NCBI RefSeq assembly: GCF_002993285.1
Contig: NZ_CP027433.1
Location: forward strand, 1,488,001 to 1,552,000
Direction of reading: 5' to 3'
From: Gordonia iterans
GTDB lineage: Bacteria > Actinomycetota > Actinomycetes > Mycobacteriales > Mycobacteriaceae
DNA length: 64,000 nt
Below are positions 46,558-56,268 of the stretch, in pieces. How positions within the stretch are numbered: the first letter of the stretch is position 1; each line of letters starts with the position of its first letter. Under the pieces are notes generated by a model. That model ran no database searches. It was not told where the DNA came from and was given only the letters and a program-made list of their open reading frames with translations. The position numbers were made by a program, and so were the translations under genes.

Positions 46558-47457
46558 ATGATCTCGCTGCATCCGGGCCGGCTGCGGCTCGCCCTGGCCG
46601 CCCTCGCCGGCGCGGCGTTGCTGGCCGGCTGCTCGTCGACGGGCGAACGCTCGCCCGGTGCCGACGAGCCGCCACCGCCGCCCAAACATTGCACCGTCGA
46701 CGACTGCCCCGAGCTGAAGGCCTCGTCGGAGCGGATCCGCGGCAGCGACATCACCCCGGAGAACGCCGAGACGACGGTGCCGGTGTTCCTCAACGCGGTC
46801 CTCGACGACCTCGACCAGGTGTGGCAGGACTGGTTCACCCAGCTCCACATCCCGGATGCGACCGCCGGCCGGGTGCTGGTCGAGGGGAACGACACCTTCG
46901 TCAGCGAATGCGTGGGCGAGGACGGCGAGCGGCTCACGGTGCGGACCGATTCGCCGAACGCCTTCTACTGCGCGCTCGACCGTGCGCCCGACGGCGCCGG
47001 CCGGCAACGGCAGGGGTCGGTGATCCTGCCGGTCGCCACCTTCGCCGACATCTGGGACGGACGGCTGCTCGGCGAGCGCCGGATCCTGCTCGGCGACTTC
47101 ACCGCCTCGACCGTCGTCGCCCATGAGTACGGGCACAACGTGATGCGGCGCCTGGAGCAGGCGTACCGCCTGCCCGTCGCACAGCGTCCGCAAGGCGACG
47201 ACAACGAACTGCTGGCTGATTGTTTCGGCGGCAACTGGGCCTCGACGGTGTTCGCTCGCAGCGACCTGTCGCTGAGCGACGTCGCGCAAGCGGTGGCGCT
47301 GAAGGTGTACATCGGCGATCCGCTCCCGAACCAGGGGCATGGGACCGTGCCCGAGCGCGTGGCCGCGCTCGGCCGCGGATTCGGTTTGACCGGCGGGGGA
47401 GAACCGGTGGACTGTCTGAAGGCCTACTGGCCGGACGTACTGGCGCCCCAGTCCTGA
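46558..47457 (+). CDS. Putative neutral zinc metalloprotease lipoprotein
   Basis: A 299-residue exported protein. A lipoprotein signal peptide (hydrophobic [16 protein letters not shown], lipobox LAGC with Cys25) is followed by a proline/acid-rich linker and a YpfJ-like neutral zinc-metallopeptidase domain with the HExxH motif HEYGH at residues 189-193 and a downstream [12 protein letters not shown] helix carrying the probable third ligand. Cys pairs at 45/50 and later positions may form disulfides. It would act at the outer face of the membrane; the substrate is unknown. It is inserted between sseA and maf relative to the M. tuberculosis order. Confidence 0.82.
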   Translation: MISLHPGRLRLALAALAGAALLAGCSSTGERSPGADEPPPPPKHCTVDDCPELKASSERIRGSDITPENAETTVPVFLNAVLDDLDQVWQDWFTQLHIPDATAGRVLVEGNDTFVSECVGEDGERLTVRTDSPNAFYCALDRAPDGAGRQRQGSVILPVATFADIWDGRLLGERRILLGDFTASTVVAHEYGHNVMRRLEQAYRLPVAQRPQGDDNELLADCFGGNWASTVFARSDLSLSDVAQAVALKVYIGDPLPNQGHGTVPERVAALGRGFGLTGGGEPVDCLKAYWPDVLAPQS

Positions 47458-47473
47458 CCGGGCGTCACCGGGC

Positions 47474-48148
47474 TCACGGTTCGGCGACCGACCACAGCGT
47501 CGTGACGTCGACGCCGACCTCGCTCAGCAGTTCCCGGGTCAGCGGCAGGCTGATGCCGATCACGCTCGACGGGTCGCCGTCGATGCCGTCGAGCAGCCAG
47601 CCGCCGAGGCCGTCGAGGGTGAACGCGCCGGCCACTTCGAGCGGTTCCCCGGTGGCGATGTAGCGGTCGACCACGGCATCGGAGACGTCCGAGAACCGGA
47701 TCACCGTCGACGCGCCACCGGCCGCGACGGCGGTGACCGCGCCACCGGACATCCGGGTGACGCAGTGACCGGTCAGCAGATCGCCGGTGCGTCCGCGCAT
47801 CTCCCGCCAGCGGGCGCGCGCCACCTCCCCGGTCTTCGGCTTGCCGGCCAGCTCACCGTCGAGCAGCAGCATCGAGTCGCAGGTCAGGACGACGCCGTCG
47901 GCAGCGACGGCGGCGATCTCCGGGTCACTCGACGCACCGACCGCGGCGATGATCGCCTCGGCTTTCGCCCGGGCGAGGGCGGTGACGACGTCGCCCGGCG
48001 GAGCGCCGGCGAGCCCGGCGACCAGAGTGTCCTCGTCCAGGTCCGCGATCAGGACCAGCGGATCGATGCCGGCCGCGCGCAGCACTCGCCGGCGGGCCGG
48101 GGAGGCCGAGCCGAGCAGGACTCGTGTGGCACCCGTCGCCGGTGCCAT
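47474..48148 (-). CDS. maf: Maf-like nucleoside triphosphate pyrophosphatase
   Basis: A 224-residue Maf/Ham1-fold house-cleaning enzyme that hydrolyses non-canonical or m5U/dTTP-type nucleotides. The signature GSASPARRRVL is at residues 13-23, followed by ADGVVLTCDSMLLLDGELAGKPKT and GRTGDLLTGHCV, both typical of Maf. The start ATG overlaps the accE stop by one base, so accD5-accE-maf form a tight operon, as in mycobacteria. Confidence 0.93.
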   Translation of the reverse strand: MAPATGATRVLLGSASPARRRVLRAAGIDPLVLIADLDEDTLVAGLAGAPPGDVVTALARAKAEAIIAAVGASSDPEIAAVAADGVVLTCDSMLLLDGELAGKPKTGEVARARWREMRGRTGDLLTGHCVTRMSGGAVTAVAAGGASTVIRFSDVSDAVVDRYIATGEPLEVAGAFTLDGLGGWLLDGIDGDPSSVIGISLPLTRELLSEVGVDVTTLWSVAEP

Positions 48149-48390
48149 CAGCCCCGGTGGATGTAGCTGGTCGGCATGCCCCACGCCTGCCGGTGCAGGT
48201 CCGTCGCCCGACCCCACCGGTCGACGACGGTGTGATCGGGGCCTTCGCCGCCGGCGCCCGCGGAGGCGAGCACCACTGTCAGCGCCGCGATCTCCTCGTC
48301 GGAGGGCGCCCCCTTGACGACGGTGAGGAAGGGCGTCGCCTTCTCGTCGGGCTCGCGCACGGCGGACTCCTTCTCGCTGGCCGGGCTCAC
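48148..48390 (-). CDS. accE5: Acyl-CoA carboxylase epsilon subunit
   Basis: An 80-residue small subunit that stabilises and activates AccA3-AccD5 complexes. The family pattern is a conserved N-terminal [20 protein letters not shown] helix region and a C-terminal tail ending in a W-x-aromatic-type motif ([15 protein letters not shown]). GTG start overlaps the accD5 stop by 4 bp (GTGA), showing translational coupling and stoichiometric production. Position between accD5 and maf matches Rv3281. Confidence 0.92.
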   Translation of the reverse strand: MSPASEKESAVREPDEKATPFLTVVKGAPSDEEIAALTVVLASAGAGGEGPDHTVVDRWGRATDLHRQAWGMPTSYIHRG

Positions 48391-50012
48391 AGGGGGATGT
48401 TCCCGTGCTTCTTCGGCGGCAGCTGAACGAACTTCCGCTCCAACAGCCGCAGCGCATTGGCGATCTGGCCGCGGGTGTGACTCGGCGGGATCACCGCGTC
48501 GACGTAGCCGCGTTCAGCCGCGACGTACGGGTTCACCAGGGTGTCCTCGTACTCCTGCTGGAGCTCCAGGCGCAGGGCGTCGACGTCCTCGCCGTTCGCC
48601 TCGGCCTCCTTGAGCCGTCCGCGGTAGACGAAGCCCACCGCGCCGGAGGCGCCCATCACGGCGATCTGCGCCGTCGGCCAGGCCAGGTTCACGTCCGCGC
48701 CCATGTGCTTGGAGCCCATCACGTCGTAGGCGCCGCCGTACGCCTTCCGGGTGATCACGGTGATCTTGCCGACAGTGGCCTCGCCGTAGGCGTAGAGCAG
48801 CTTGGCTCCGCGCCGGATGATGCCGTTGTACTCCTGGTCGGTGCCGGGCAAGAAGCCGGGGACGTCGACCAGGGTGATGATCGGCACGTTGAACGCGTCG
48901 CAGGTCCGGACGAAGCGGGCCGCCTTCTCGGAGGCGTCGATGTCCAGGCAGCCGGCGAACTGGGTCGGCTGATTGGCGACGATGCCGACGCTGCGGCCGT
49001 CGACCCGGCCGAAGCCGACGACGACGTTCATCGCGCGCTCGGCCTGGACCTCGAGGAACTCGCCGTCGTCGAGCAGCCGCCGGATCACCTCGTGCATGTC
49101 GTACGGCTGGTTCGGCGAGTCGGGGATCAGCGTGTCGAGCTCGAGGTCTTCCTCGGTGAGGTTGTCCTCGATCGCGCCGGCGTGCGGCGGGGCGGGCAGC
49201 CGCGGAGCGTCGGCGCGATTGTTGCTCGGCAGGTAGCCGAGCAGTTCCTTGACGTACTCGAGGGCATCCTCCTCGTCGGAGGCGACGTAGTGGGCGACGC
49301 CCGACTTGGTCATGTGGGTCTGGGCGCCGCCCAGGTCCTCCATGGTGACGTCTTCGCCGGTGACCGTCTTGATCACGTCGGGGCCGGTGACGAACATCTG
49401 GCTGGTCTTGTCGACCATCACGGTGAAGTCGGTGAGCGCGGGGGAGTAGACGTGACCGCCGGCCGCCGGGCCCATGATCACCGAGATCTGGGGGATCACG
49501 CCGGACGCGCGGACGTTGCGGTGGAAGATCTCCGCGTACAGGCCGAGCGAGACGACGCCCTCCTGGATGCGGGCGCCGGCACCCTCGTTGATGCCGACCA
49601 GCGGCCGGCCGGTCTTGAGCGCCAGGTCCATCACCTTGCAGATCTTCTCGCCGTAGACCTCGCCGAGGCTGCCGCCGAACACGGTGGCGTCCTGGCTGAA
49701 GACGCAGACCTCGCGGCCGTCGACGGTGCCGTAGCCGACCACCACGCCGTCGCCGAGCGGGCGCTTCTCGGCCAGGCCGAAGTTGGTGCTGCGGTGCCGG
49801 GCCAGCGCGTCGAGCTCGACGAACGAGCCGTCGTCGAGCAGATGGGTGATGCGTTCGCGCGCGGTCAGCTTGCCCTTGGCATGGGTCCGCTCGACCGCGG
49901 CCTCGCCGACCGGGTGCTCGGCCTCGGCGAGCCGGTTGCGCAGATCGGCCAGTTTGCCGGCCGTCGTGTGGATGTCGGGCGCGGCGTCGTCGTCGCGGGC
50001 AGCAGTGGTCAT
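48387..50012 (-). CDS. accD5: Acyl-CoA (propionyl-CoA) carboxylase beta subunit
   Basis: Carboxyltransferase subunit of 541 residues, probably propionyl-CoA preferring. Both crotonase-like halves are present with their oxyanion-hole glycines: [19 protein letters not shown] in the N-terminal half and [35 protein letters not shown] in the C-terminal half (split by the usual [14 protein letters not shown]). Close agreement with the AccD5/PccB group and adjacency to accE and birA support the name. Works with AccA3 to make methylmalonyl-CoA, linking to the propionate genes in this window. Confidence 0.95.
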   Translation of the reverse strand: MTTAARDDDAAPDIHTTAGKLADLRNRLAEAEHPVGEAAVERTHAKGKLTARERITHLLDDGSFVELDALARHRSTNFGLAEKRPLGDGVVVGYGTVDGREVCVFSQDATVFGGSLGEVYGEKICKVMDLALKTGRPLVGINEGAGARIQEGVVSLGLYAEIFHRNVRASGVIPQISVIMGPAAGGHVYSPALTDFTVMVDKTSQMFVTGPDVIKTVTGEDVTMEDLGGAQTHMTKSGVAHYVASDEEDALEYVKELLGYLPSNNRADAPRLPAPPHAGAIEDNLTEEDLELDTLIPDSPNQPYDMHEVIRRLLDDGEFLEVQAERAMNVVVGFGRVDGRSVGIVANQPTQFAGCLDIDASEKAARFVRTCDAFNVPIITLVDVPGFLPGTDQEYNGIIRRGAKLLYAYGEATVGKITVITRKAYGGAYDVMGSKHMGADVNLAWPTAQIAVMGASGAVGFVYRGRLKEAEANGEDVDALRLELQQEYEDTLVNPYVAAERGYVDAVIPPSHTRGQIANALRLLERKFVQLPPKKHGNIPL

Positions 50013-50128
50013 GAGAACTCATGCTAACGAGGTGCCGCCGGAGCGCATCCACCGACACGAAGATGAGTGATCCCTCACGTTCTGATCGACCGGCGGCGAC
50101 TGCTCTCCGGCGACTACTCTGGGCAATC

Positions 50129-50941
50129 GTGAACGACGACGTGCTCCCTGACCCCGTCCGCCTGACCGCCGCGCTGGCCGGGACCCGCTGGACGGTGATC
50201 GACGTGGTCGCCGAGACCGGCTCGACCAACGCCGATCTGCTGGGTCGCGAGGGGGCGCCGTCAGATCTCGACGGCGTCGTGCTGATCGCCGGCTTGCAGA
50301 CCGCGGGGCGGGGCCGCCACTCGCGGGTGTGGCAGACCCCGCGCGGACAGCTCGCGGTGTCGGCCGCGGTGGCGGTGGCGCCGGGACAGGCCGAATCGCT
50401 CGGCTGGCTCTCTCTGTTGGCCGGCATGGCGGTGCACAAGGCTCTCGCCGAGGTGACCGGTGTGCGCGTGGAGCTCAAGTGGCCCAACGACATCCTGGCC
50501 CCGGCGGGGGTTCCCGGCGAAGGGCGCAAGGTGTCCGGGATCCTGTCCGAGTTCCGCCCGGCGCCCGGCGGCGGCGGTGTCGCCGTGATCGGCACCGGCC
50601 TGAACCTGGATCTCACCGAGGCACAGCCGCCGATCGAGACCGCGGCGTGCATCCGCGGGATGACCGGGACCGCGGCGGACCCGACTGCGCTGTCCGCAGC
50701 GTATCTGCGGGCGCTCTCGGAGCTGCTGGTCCGCTGGCCCGAGGCGGTCGGCGAGCTCGCCGACGAGTATCGCACGGCCTCGGCGACCCTGGGCCGGCAG
50801 GTGCGGCTGGTGCTGCCGGGGGACACCGAGGTGATCGGCACGGCGACCGCGATCGACGATCAGGGTCGGATCGTGGTGGAGGGGCCGTCGGGGCGGGTCA
50901 CCGCGGCCGCCGGCGACGTGACCCACCTGCGTTTGCACTGA
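50129..50941 (+). CDS. birA: Biotin-[acetyl-CoA-carboxylase] ligase (short form)
   Basis: Attaches biotin to the BCCP lysines of AccA3, Pyc and the single-chain carboxylase. The 270-residue protein has ETGSTNADLL, the biotinyl-AMP loop GRGRHSR (residues 60-66), LKWPNDIL and GILSEF, and a C-terminal SH3-like cap. It lacks the N-terminal DNA-binding domain, so it is not a repressor. GTG at 50129 is chosen; TACTCT 10-15 nt upstream looks like a -10, so the mRNA may be leaderless. Divergent from accD5, as in M. tuberculosis. Confidence 0.94.
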   Translation: MNDDVLPDPVRLTAALAGTRWTVIDVVAETGSTNADLLGREGAPSDLDGVVLIAGLQTAGRGRHSRVWQTPRGQLAVSAAVAVAPGQAESLGWLSLLAGMAVHKALAEVTGVRVELKWPNDILAPAGVPGEGRKVSGILSEFRPAPGGGGVAVIGTGLNLDLTEAQPPIETAACIRGMTGTAADPTALSAAYLRALSELLVRWPEAVGELADEYRTASATLGRQVRLVLPGDTEVIGTATAIDDQGRIVVEGPSGRVTAAAGDVTHLRLH

Positions 50942-50951
50942 CCCGCCCGGC

Positions 50952-51542
50952 TCAGCTCGAGCGCTTGCTGCGGTTGCCCATCGTCGGGATCAGCGAGAGG
51001 ATCGGCAGGCCGATGCACAGGTGGATGAAGGCCGTGGCCAGACCGCGCCAGATGTCGCCGTCGGCGAGCAGCGGGACCACGAAGGCCGCGACGATCAGCA
51101 GGCCGACGATCCAGCGGTAGAAGCTGCTCGGAGTCGGCGTGACCAGCTGCAGGACGTACCAGAGCGCACCGCCGACCAGGGCCGCGAGGAAGCCGATGAC
51201 GGCGAACCAGTACTCGCCGCCCTGCTCGAACGGATTCCAGATGCCGAGTCGGCCGGTCTCGGTGACCTTGTTCGAGATCGAGCTGATGATCCAGGCCACC
51301 AGCCACGCGGCCAGACCGGTCACGACACCGGTCATCACCACGCCGCCGGAGTACATCATCGGGTCGATGTCCGGGCCGCGGCTGGGTTTGGCCGGCTGCG
51401 GTGCCGCGGGCTGCCCCTGGTACGGCTGACCCGGATCCTGATAGCCGCCGGTCTGGTACCCGCCGGTCGAGTAGTTCGGGTCCTGGCTGTAGGCCCGCGT
51501 CGGCGGCGTCTGCCGCGGGTTCTGCGGATCTGGGTAGGTCAT
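50952..51542 (-). CDS. Membrane protein with a Pro/Gln/Tyr-rich cytoplasmic N-terminus
   Basis: A 196-residue protein: residues 1-55 are low-complexity (NPRQTPPTRAY, GGYQTGGYQDPGQPYQGQ), then four hydrophobic spans (GGVVMTGVVTGLAAWLVAW, WFAVIGFLAALVGGALWYV, FYRWIVGLLIVAAFVVPLL, and LATAFIHLCIGLPILSLI) and a basic tail. Similar PQ-rich tails occur in many actinobacterial membrane proteins of unknown function. It converges on birA 10 bp away and diverges from the PH-domain operon across a 16-bp palindrome. Confidence 0.75.
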   Translation of the reverse strand: MTYPDPQNPRQTPPTRAYSQDPNYSTGGYQTGGYQDPGQPYQGQPAAPQPAKPSRGPDIDPMMYSGGVVMTGVVTGLAAWLVAWIISSISNKVTETGRLGIWNPFEQGGEYWFAVIGFLAALVGGALWYVLQLVTPTPSSFYRWIVGLLIVAAFVVPLLADGDIWRGLATAFIHLCIGLPILSLIPTMGNRSKRSS

Positions 51543-51583
51543 GTCGGGCCCCTGTTCGTGGCGTGCGTGCACTCTCTGCAGAT

Positions 51584-51599
51584 GCTCAGTGTACTGAGC
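51584..51599. promoter_or_regulatory. Perfect 16-bp palindromic operator candidate
   Basis: GCTCAGT-GT-ACTGAGC is a perfect inverted repeat with a 2-bp centre, 40 bp upstream of the PH-domain gene and 42 bp upstream of the divergent membrane-protein gene. The adjacent two-component regulator normally binds direct repeats, so another regulator may use this site. Confidence 0.5.
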
Positions 51600-51638
51600 G
51601 TCACCGACCCCGGTCACCGTCCGGACTACCCTGATCTC

Positions 51639-52190
51639 ATGGCATATCCGCGGGAGAACCTCGCGCCCGGCGAGGTGGTCGTGGTGCATCGGCATCCGCA
51701 CTGGAAGGGGCTCGTCCCACCGATCCTGATGTTCTGGCTGGTCACGCTCGCCGCGGGGGTTGTCGTCGGGGTGCTGTGGTCGAGCCAGGACGCCGGCCCG
51801 GCGCGGACATGGGGCGCGGTGGCGATCGGCGCGCTGTGGGGCCTGGCGACGGTGTGGTGGCTGGTCCGTCCGCTCGCGTCCTGGCTGACGACGCATTTCG
51901 TGGTGACCGACCGCCGGGTGATCTACCGGAACGGGATCGTGACCCGCTCGGGCATCGACATCCCGATCAGCCGCATCAACACCGTCGAGTTCTCGCACGG
52001 GCTGATCGACCGGATCCTGCGCACGGGGTCTCTGGAGATCCAGTCGGCCTCGGAGGACCCGCTGACGTTCACCGCCATCCCGCGGGTGGAGAGCGTGCAC
52101 GCGCTGCTGTACGAGCAGGTGCTCGACGACGACGCCGACCGGCCCTCCAGGGCGATGCCCCGGTCCTTCGACGAGCGGGCACGACGATGA
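51639..52190 (+). CDS. PH-domain (bPH2-type) membrane protein
   Basis: A 183-residue protein with two N-terminal membrane helices (LVPPILMFWLVTLAAGVVVGVL and WGAVAIGALWGLATVWWLV) followed by a bacterial PH-like domain (THFVVTDRRVIYRNGIVTRS, IPISRINTVEF, GSLEIQSASEDPLTFTAIPRV). It corresponds to the transmembrane protein encoded by Rv3278c. Function is unknown; such domains often bind lipids or sense envelope state. It shares a 4-bp ATGA overlap with the response-regulator gene, so it probably belongs to that signalling unit. Confidence 0.85.
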   Translation: MAYPRENLAPGEVVVVHRHPHWKGLVPPILMFWLVTLAAGVVVGVLWSSQDAGPARTWGAVAIGALWGLATVWWLVRPLASWLTTHFVVTDRRVIYRNGIVTRSGIDIPISRINTVEFSHGLIDRILRTGSLEIQSASEDPLTFTAIPRVESVHALLYEQVLDDDADRPSRAMPRSFDERARR

Positions 52191-52873
52191 CGGGCGGGCG
52201 CGCGGTGCTGCTGGCCGAGGACGATCCGGCGATCGCCGAGCCGCTCGCGCGCGCACTGATCCGTGAGGGCAACGACTGCGTGGTGGCGCCCACCGGCCCC
52301 GAGGCCCTCGAGGCGGCCCGCTCGGGCGCCTACGCCCTGGTGATCCTCGACCTCGGGCTGCCCGGCATGGACGGGCTGGAGGTCTGCCGGCGAATCCGCG
52401 CGGAGCGGCCGCAGCTCGCCGTGCTGATGCTCACCGCGCGCACCGACGAAGTGGACTTCGTCGTCGGCCTGGACGCCGGTGCGGACGACTACGTGGGCAA
52501 GCCTTTCCGGCTCGCCGAACTGCTGGCCCGGGTCCGCGCCCTGTTGCGGCGCAGCACGGGCGGTGACGACGTGGTGCTCGACAGCGGCGACATCCAGCTC
52601 GACGCGCGGGCCCGGCGCGTCGTCGTCGACGGCGAGGAGCTGACCCTGGCCAACCGCGAGTTCGACCTGTTGCGATGCCTCATGGAGACCCCCGGCCAGG
52701 TCCGCACCCGCGACGAGATCATGGACGAGGTGTGGGGCTCGACCGATTTGCGGTCGTCGAAGACGCTGGACATGCACATCTCCTGGGTTCGCCGGAAGCT
52801 GGGCGACGACCAGCCGGGGCGGCGCAAGCACATCGCGACGGTGCGCGGCGTCGGCTTCCGGTTCGACCCCTAG
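52187..52873 (+). CDS. OmpR/PhoB-type two-component response regulator
   Basis: A 228-residue regulator. The receiver domain has the acidic pair EDD near residues 11-13, phospho-acceptor Asp55 (LVILDLGLPGMDG), the Thr switch in MLTART and Lys in YVGKPF. The C-terminal winged helix (ELTLANREFDLLRCLMETPG, DLRSSKTLDMHISWVRRKLG, RGVGFRF) is OmpR-type. ATG at 52187 overlaps the PH-domain gene stop; the histidine kinase follows after 20 bp. The DNA target is unknown; the system is not part of the corresponding M. tuberculosis block. Confidence 0.93.
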   Translation: MTGGRAVLLAEDDPAIAEPLARALIREGNDCVVAPTGPEALEAARSGAYALVILDLGLPGMDGLEVCRRIRAERPQLAVLMLTARTDEVDFVVGLDAGADDYVGKPFRLAELLARVRALLRRSTGGDDVVLDSGDIQLDARARRVVVDGEELTLANREFDLLRCLMETPGQVRTRDEIMDEVWGSTDLRSSKTLDMHISWVRRKLGDDQPGRRKHIATVRGVGFRFDP

Positions 52874-52893
52874 CGGGACGGACCGGTCTCCTC

Positions 52894-54216
52894 ATGCGCG
52901 GTCGCCTGCTCCGGACCATGATCGCCTCGCTCCTGGCGATGGCGGTGCTGCTCGGCGTGCCGCTGACGATCGGCACGTGGGCGTGGATCTCGGCGACCGC
53001 GAACGCCGATCTCGCGGACCGGCTCAAGACGATGTCGGAGTACGTGCTCGCCGAGGAGGCGGCGGGACAGCTGGCCGGACCACAGGACCTGCACCTGGAC
53101 CAGTTCCGGTTGCTGGTGCCGCCGCAGGGAAACCTCCGGCTGACCGGCCCGGAAGGGATCACCGAGATAGGTGCGCCGTTGCCGGTGGAACGTCTGTCCC
53201 AGTCGGTGACGTTGGGCGAGGGCTACACCCTGACCCTGTCGATTCCGGGCAGCGAGGTCCGGCCCACCCAATGGCTGGCGGTGGGGCTGCTGATGCTGGT
53301 GATCGCGGCGTCGGTGGGCGGCGGCGCACTGATCGCCGCGATCACCGCTCGGCGGCTCACCGAGCCCCTGACCCGGGTCGCCGAGCGGGCGGCGGCGATG
53401 GCGCGCGGCGATCTCTCGGCCCCCTGGCCGCATTACGGGATCGACGAGTTGGACCGGGTCTCGGCCGCTCTGGCGGACGCCAATGCGGAGATCGCGCGGC
53501 GTCTGGAACGCGAGGGGCAGATCATCGGCGACGTCTCGCATCAGTTGCGGAGCCGGCTGACCGCGATCAGTCTGCGGCTCGACGAGCTCACGCTGCATCC
53601 CGATCCCGATGTCGTCGCCGAGGCACAGGAGGGCGTCGCCCAGGTGGAGCGGCTGGCGGCCGAACTGGACGAACTGGTCTCCGCCTCGCGCGCCGAGGGG
53701 GGAGCACGGACCGAACTGGACGTCGTCGCCCTGGCCGAGACGCTCCTGGACGATTTCGCGGCGCCCTTCGAGTCGGAGGGCAGATCGGTGCGCCTAGTGG
53801 TGGGCGAGCCGCCGCGCCCGGTGTCCGGGCGGCCGGGGCGGCTGCGGGAGGCGCTGAGCACGCTGCTGGACAACTCCCTGCGGCACGGCGCGGGCACGAC
53901 CGTCGTGCGCGTCGACGACCTCGGTTCGGCCGGTGCGGTTCGCATCACCGTCACCGACGCCGGACCGGGGGTGCCCGACGAGATCGCCCCGGACATCTTC
54001 CGGCGGGGGTTCTCCGGCGGCAGCGGCACCGGCGTCGGGCTGTCGCTGGCGCGGGCGCTCGTCGAGGCCGACGGCGGGCGGCTTTCGCTCGTGTCCCGCA
54101 GGCCCGCGGTCTTCTCCGTCGTCGTGCCGACGGGACCCCAGACCGGCCTGGCCGCGAGACTCCCGGCGAACGGCCCCGAACGCGGTGCGGACGAGCCGGG
54201 CCCGGTTCACCGGTGA
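52894..54216 (+). CDS. Two-component sensor histidine kinase
   Basis: A 440-residue membrane kinase: two transmembrane helices (about residues 10-33 and 126-150) enclose a periplasmic sensor of roughly 90 residues, then a HAMP domain (RRLTEPLTRVAERAAAMARG), the phospho-acceptor His near 215 (IIGDVSHQLRSRLTAI) and an ATPase domain (LLDNSLRHGAGTTVVRV, ITVTDAGPGVP, GTGVGLSLARALVEADGG). The phospho-site carries QLRSRL rather than the commoner ELRTPL, as in several actinobacterial CutS-like kinases. Its partner is the preceding response regulator. Confidence 0.92.
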   Translation: MRGRLLRTMIASLLAMAVLLGVPLTIGTWAWISATANADLADRLKTMSEYVLAEEAAGQLAGPQDLHLDQFRLLVPPQGNLRLTGPEGITEIGAPLPVERLSQSVTLGEGYTLTLSIPGSEVRPTQWLAVGLLMLVIAASVGGGALIAAITARRLTEPLTRVAERAAAMARGDLSAPWPHYGIDELDRVSAALADANAEIARRLEREGQIIGDVSHQLRSRLTAISLRLDELTLHPDPDVVAEAQEGVAQVERLAAELDELVSASRAEGGARTELDVVALAETLLDDFAAPFESEGRSVRLVVGEPPRPVSGRPGRLREALSTLLDNSLRHGAGTTVVRVDDLGSAGAVRITVTDAGPGVPDEIAPDIFRRGFSGGSGTGVGLSLARALVEADGGRLSLVSRRPAVFSVVVPTGPQTGLAARLPANGPERGADEPGPVHR

Positions 54217-54238
54217 CGCAGCCGCGCGTCGGAGGGTC

Positions 54239-54814
54239 TCAGTCCGGAGCGCTCACGTCGTCGAGGTCGATCTCCTCCTCGACGATCGGCTTGCGCCGCA
54301 CGGCACGGAAGGTCCAGAACTTGTTGACCAGGAAGTTCACCGGCACGGTGACCAGAATCGCGATGAGCTGCGACCAGTACTCGCGGGAGGCGATGCCGGC
54401 TTCCTCGTGGAAGGGCGGATCCGGCAGGTAGATCGGTGAGCTGGGATTGGTCAGCGCGATCTTGATGATCAGCCCGATCACCGCGGCCACACTGCCCACC
54501 GCCAGGAACGGCCAGAACTCCTTCCACCAGGCGGCGTGCTGGGCGCTCTTGAAGGTGAAGGTCCGATTGAGCTGGAAGTTGTAGACGTTGGCCACGAGGA
54601 AGGCCACGATCCACACCAGCGCGGTGAACCGGAAGTTGAAGTCCGTGCCGGGGACGGACCAGATGACGTTCTGGGCGTTGACGGTGCCGCCGTTGAGCTT
54701 GTTCATGACGATGGCGACCGCCATGTTCACCACGACCCCGGATGCGCCGATGACGCTGAACCGGATGAACTGATGCATCGTCCGCCTCAGTCGCACGGCT
54801 GTGGGGTCGGCCAT
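54239..54814 (-). CDS. GtrA-family membrane protein
   Basis: A 191-residue GtrA-like protein with four membrane helices. The signatures FIRFSVIGASGVVVNMAVAIV at the start, NVYNFQLNRTFTF in the middle and VPVNFLVNKFWTFRAVRR at the end are typical of flippases or helpers for polyprenyl-linked sugars used in cell-wall glycan synthesis. It matches Rv3277 by position (between purK and the PH-domain gene). The acidic C-terminus (VEEEIDLDDVSAPD) is cytoplasmic. Confidence 0.88.
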   Translation of the reverse strand: MADPTAVRLRRTMHQFIRFSVIGASGVVVNMAVAIVMNKLNGGTVNAQNVIWSVPGTDFNFRFTALVWIVAFLVANVYNFQLNRTFTFKSAQHAAWWKEFWPFLAVGSVAAVIGLIIKIALTNPSSPIYLPDPPFHEEAGIASREYWSQLIAILVTVPVNFLVNKFWTFRAVRRKPIVEEEIDLDDVSAPD

Positions 54815-54996
54815 CGTGTCCGTTCTCGTCGTCGTCTGCCCGGGCTGGGGCGGGAGGTGCCGGGCGGCACCGCGTGCGCGCCGGGGACCGGCACAAGGAA
54901 CCAGTGTACGGCGCGGGGTGCGCCAGACCGGAATCTCCAGAGCGGAATCTACGGCAGGATGTGAGGTCCGCTGCGCGGGATGACAGGATTGACCGC

Positions 54997-56268
54997 GTGA
55001 GTCAGCGTCCAGCCCCCTCCAGTTCCGGTATGCCGACGGTCGCGATGATCGGCGGCGGGCAGCTCGCCCGGATGACCCATCAGTCGGCGATCGCCCTCGG
55101 CCAGTGCCTGCGCGTCTTGGCCGGTTCGCCGGACGATCCCGCAGCCGCGGTCAGTGCCGACGTGGTCCTCGGATCGCACGACGACCTCGACGACCTGCTG
55201 CGCGCCGCCGAGGGCGCCGTGGCGCTCACTTTCGATCACGAGGGTGTGCCGCTGGTGCACCTGCGGGCGCTGGAGGAGCGCGGCGTCGCGGTGCGTCCGC
55301 CGTCTGCGGCGCTCCAGTATGCGCAGGACAAAATGCTGATGCGGGCACGACTGGCCGAACTCGGTTTGCCGGTGCCGGACTTCGCCGATCTCGCCGGGGA
55401 GCGCGCGGCCGCCCGGGAGGCGCTGATCGCCTTCGGCGAAGCGCACGGGTGGCAGATCGTGCTCAAGGCGGTGCGCGGCGGCTACGACGGCCGCGGCGTC
55501 TGGCTGATCGATCCCTCGGCAGGCTCGGAGCAGGCGCGGGACGAGGCGCTGGCGGTGTTCGACGCCGCGGACGTCGTCGACGGGTCGACCGTGCTGATGG
55601 TCGAGCAGAAGGTGGCCATGAGACGGGAGCTGTCGGCGATGATCGCGCGCTCGCCGCACGGTCAGGGCGCGGCGTGGCCGGTGGTCGAGACGGTGCAGCG
55701 CAACGGCCAGTGCGCCGTGGTGATCGCGCCTGCGCCGGACCTGGACCCCGAGGTGGCCCAGCGCGCCCAGCAGATGGCGCTCGGTCTGGCCGACGAGCTC
55801 GGCGTCGTCGGTGACATGGCGATGGAGCTGTTCGAGACAGACGACGGCGAGTTGCTGGTGAACGAGCTGGCCATGCGTCCGCACAACAGCGGCCACTGGA
55901 CCATGGACGGTGCGGTGACCTCGCAGTTCGAGCAGCATCTGCGCGCGGTGCTCGACTACCCGCTGGGTGCGACCGCGCCGCTGGCCGGTGTGGTGGTGAT
56001 GGCCAACGTGCTCGGCGCGGGGGAGGCGCCGGCGATGAGCATGGACGAGCGCCTGCACCATCTGATGGCGCGGATGCCCGAGGCCAAGGTGCACCTGTAC
56101 GGCAAGGCCGAGCGGCCGGACCGCAAGGTGGGGCACGTCAACGTCGTCGGGCGGCCGGGACAGTCGGTCGACGACGTCCGCGAGCGCGCCGAACGGGCGG
56201 CGCACTGGATGAGCCACGGGGTCTGGACCGACGGCTGGGACCCGCATGGAGCTTCCCTCGATGGTTGA
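54997..56268 (+). CDS. purK: 5-(Carboxyamino)imidazole ribonucleotide synthase
   Basis: ATP- and bicarbonate-dependent carboxylation of AIR in purine synthesis. The 423-residue ATP-grasp protein begins PTVAMIGGGQLARMTHQSAIALG after a short leader and has DKMLMRARLAELGLPVPDF, VLKAVRGGYDGRGVWL and NELAMRPHNSGHWTMDGAVTSQFEQHLRA. GTG at 54997 is used; ATG at 55030 would also preserve the fold. The last residues (GASLDG) and the TGA are encoded by the first unit of a dispersed repeat array, so the original C-terminus may have been altered. purE follows 88 bp later. Confidence 0.94.
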   Translation: MSQRPAPSSSGMPTVAMIGGGQLARMTHQSAIALGQCLRVLAGSPDDPAAAVSADVVLGSHDDLDDLLRAAEGAVALTFDHEGVPLVHLRALEERGVAVRPPSAALQYAQDKMLMRARLAELGLPVPDFADLAGERAAAREALIAFGEAHGWQIVLKAVRGGYDGRGVWLIDPSAGSEQARDEALAVFDAADVVDGSTVLMVEQKVAMRRELSAMIARSPHGQGAAWPVVETVQRNGQCAVVIAPAPDLDPEVAQRAQQMALGLADELGVVGDMAMELFETDDGELLVNELAMRPHNSGHWTMDGAVTSQFEQHLRAVLDYPLGATAPLAGVVVMANVLGAGEAPAMSMDERLHHLMARMPEAKVHLYGKAERPDRKVGHVNVVGRPGQSVDDVRERAERAAHWMSHGVWTDGWDPHGASLDG

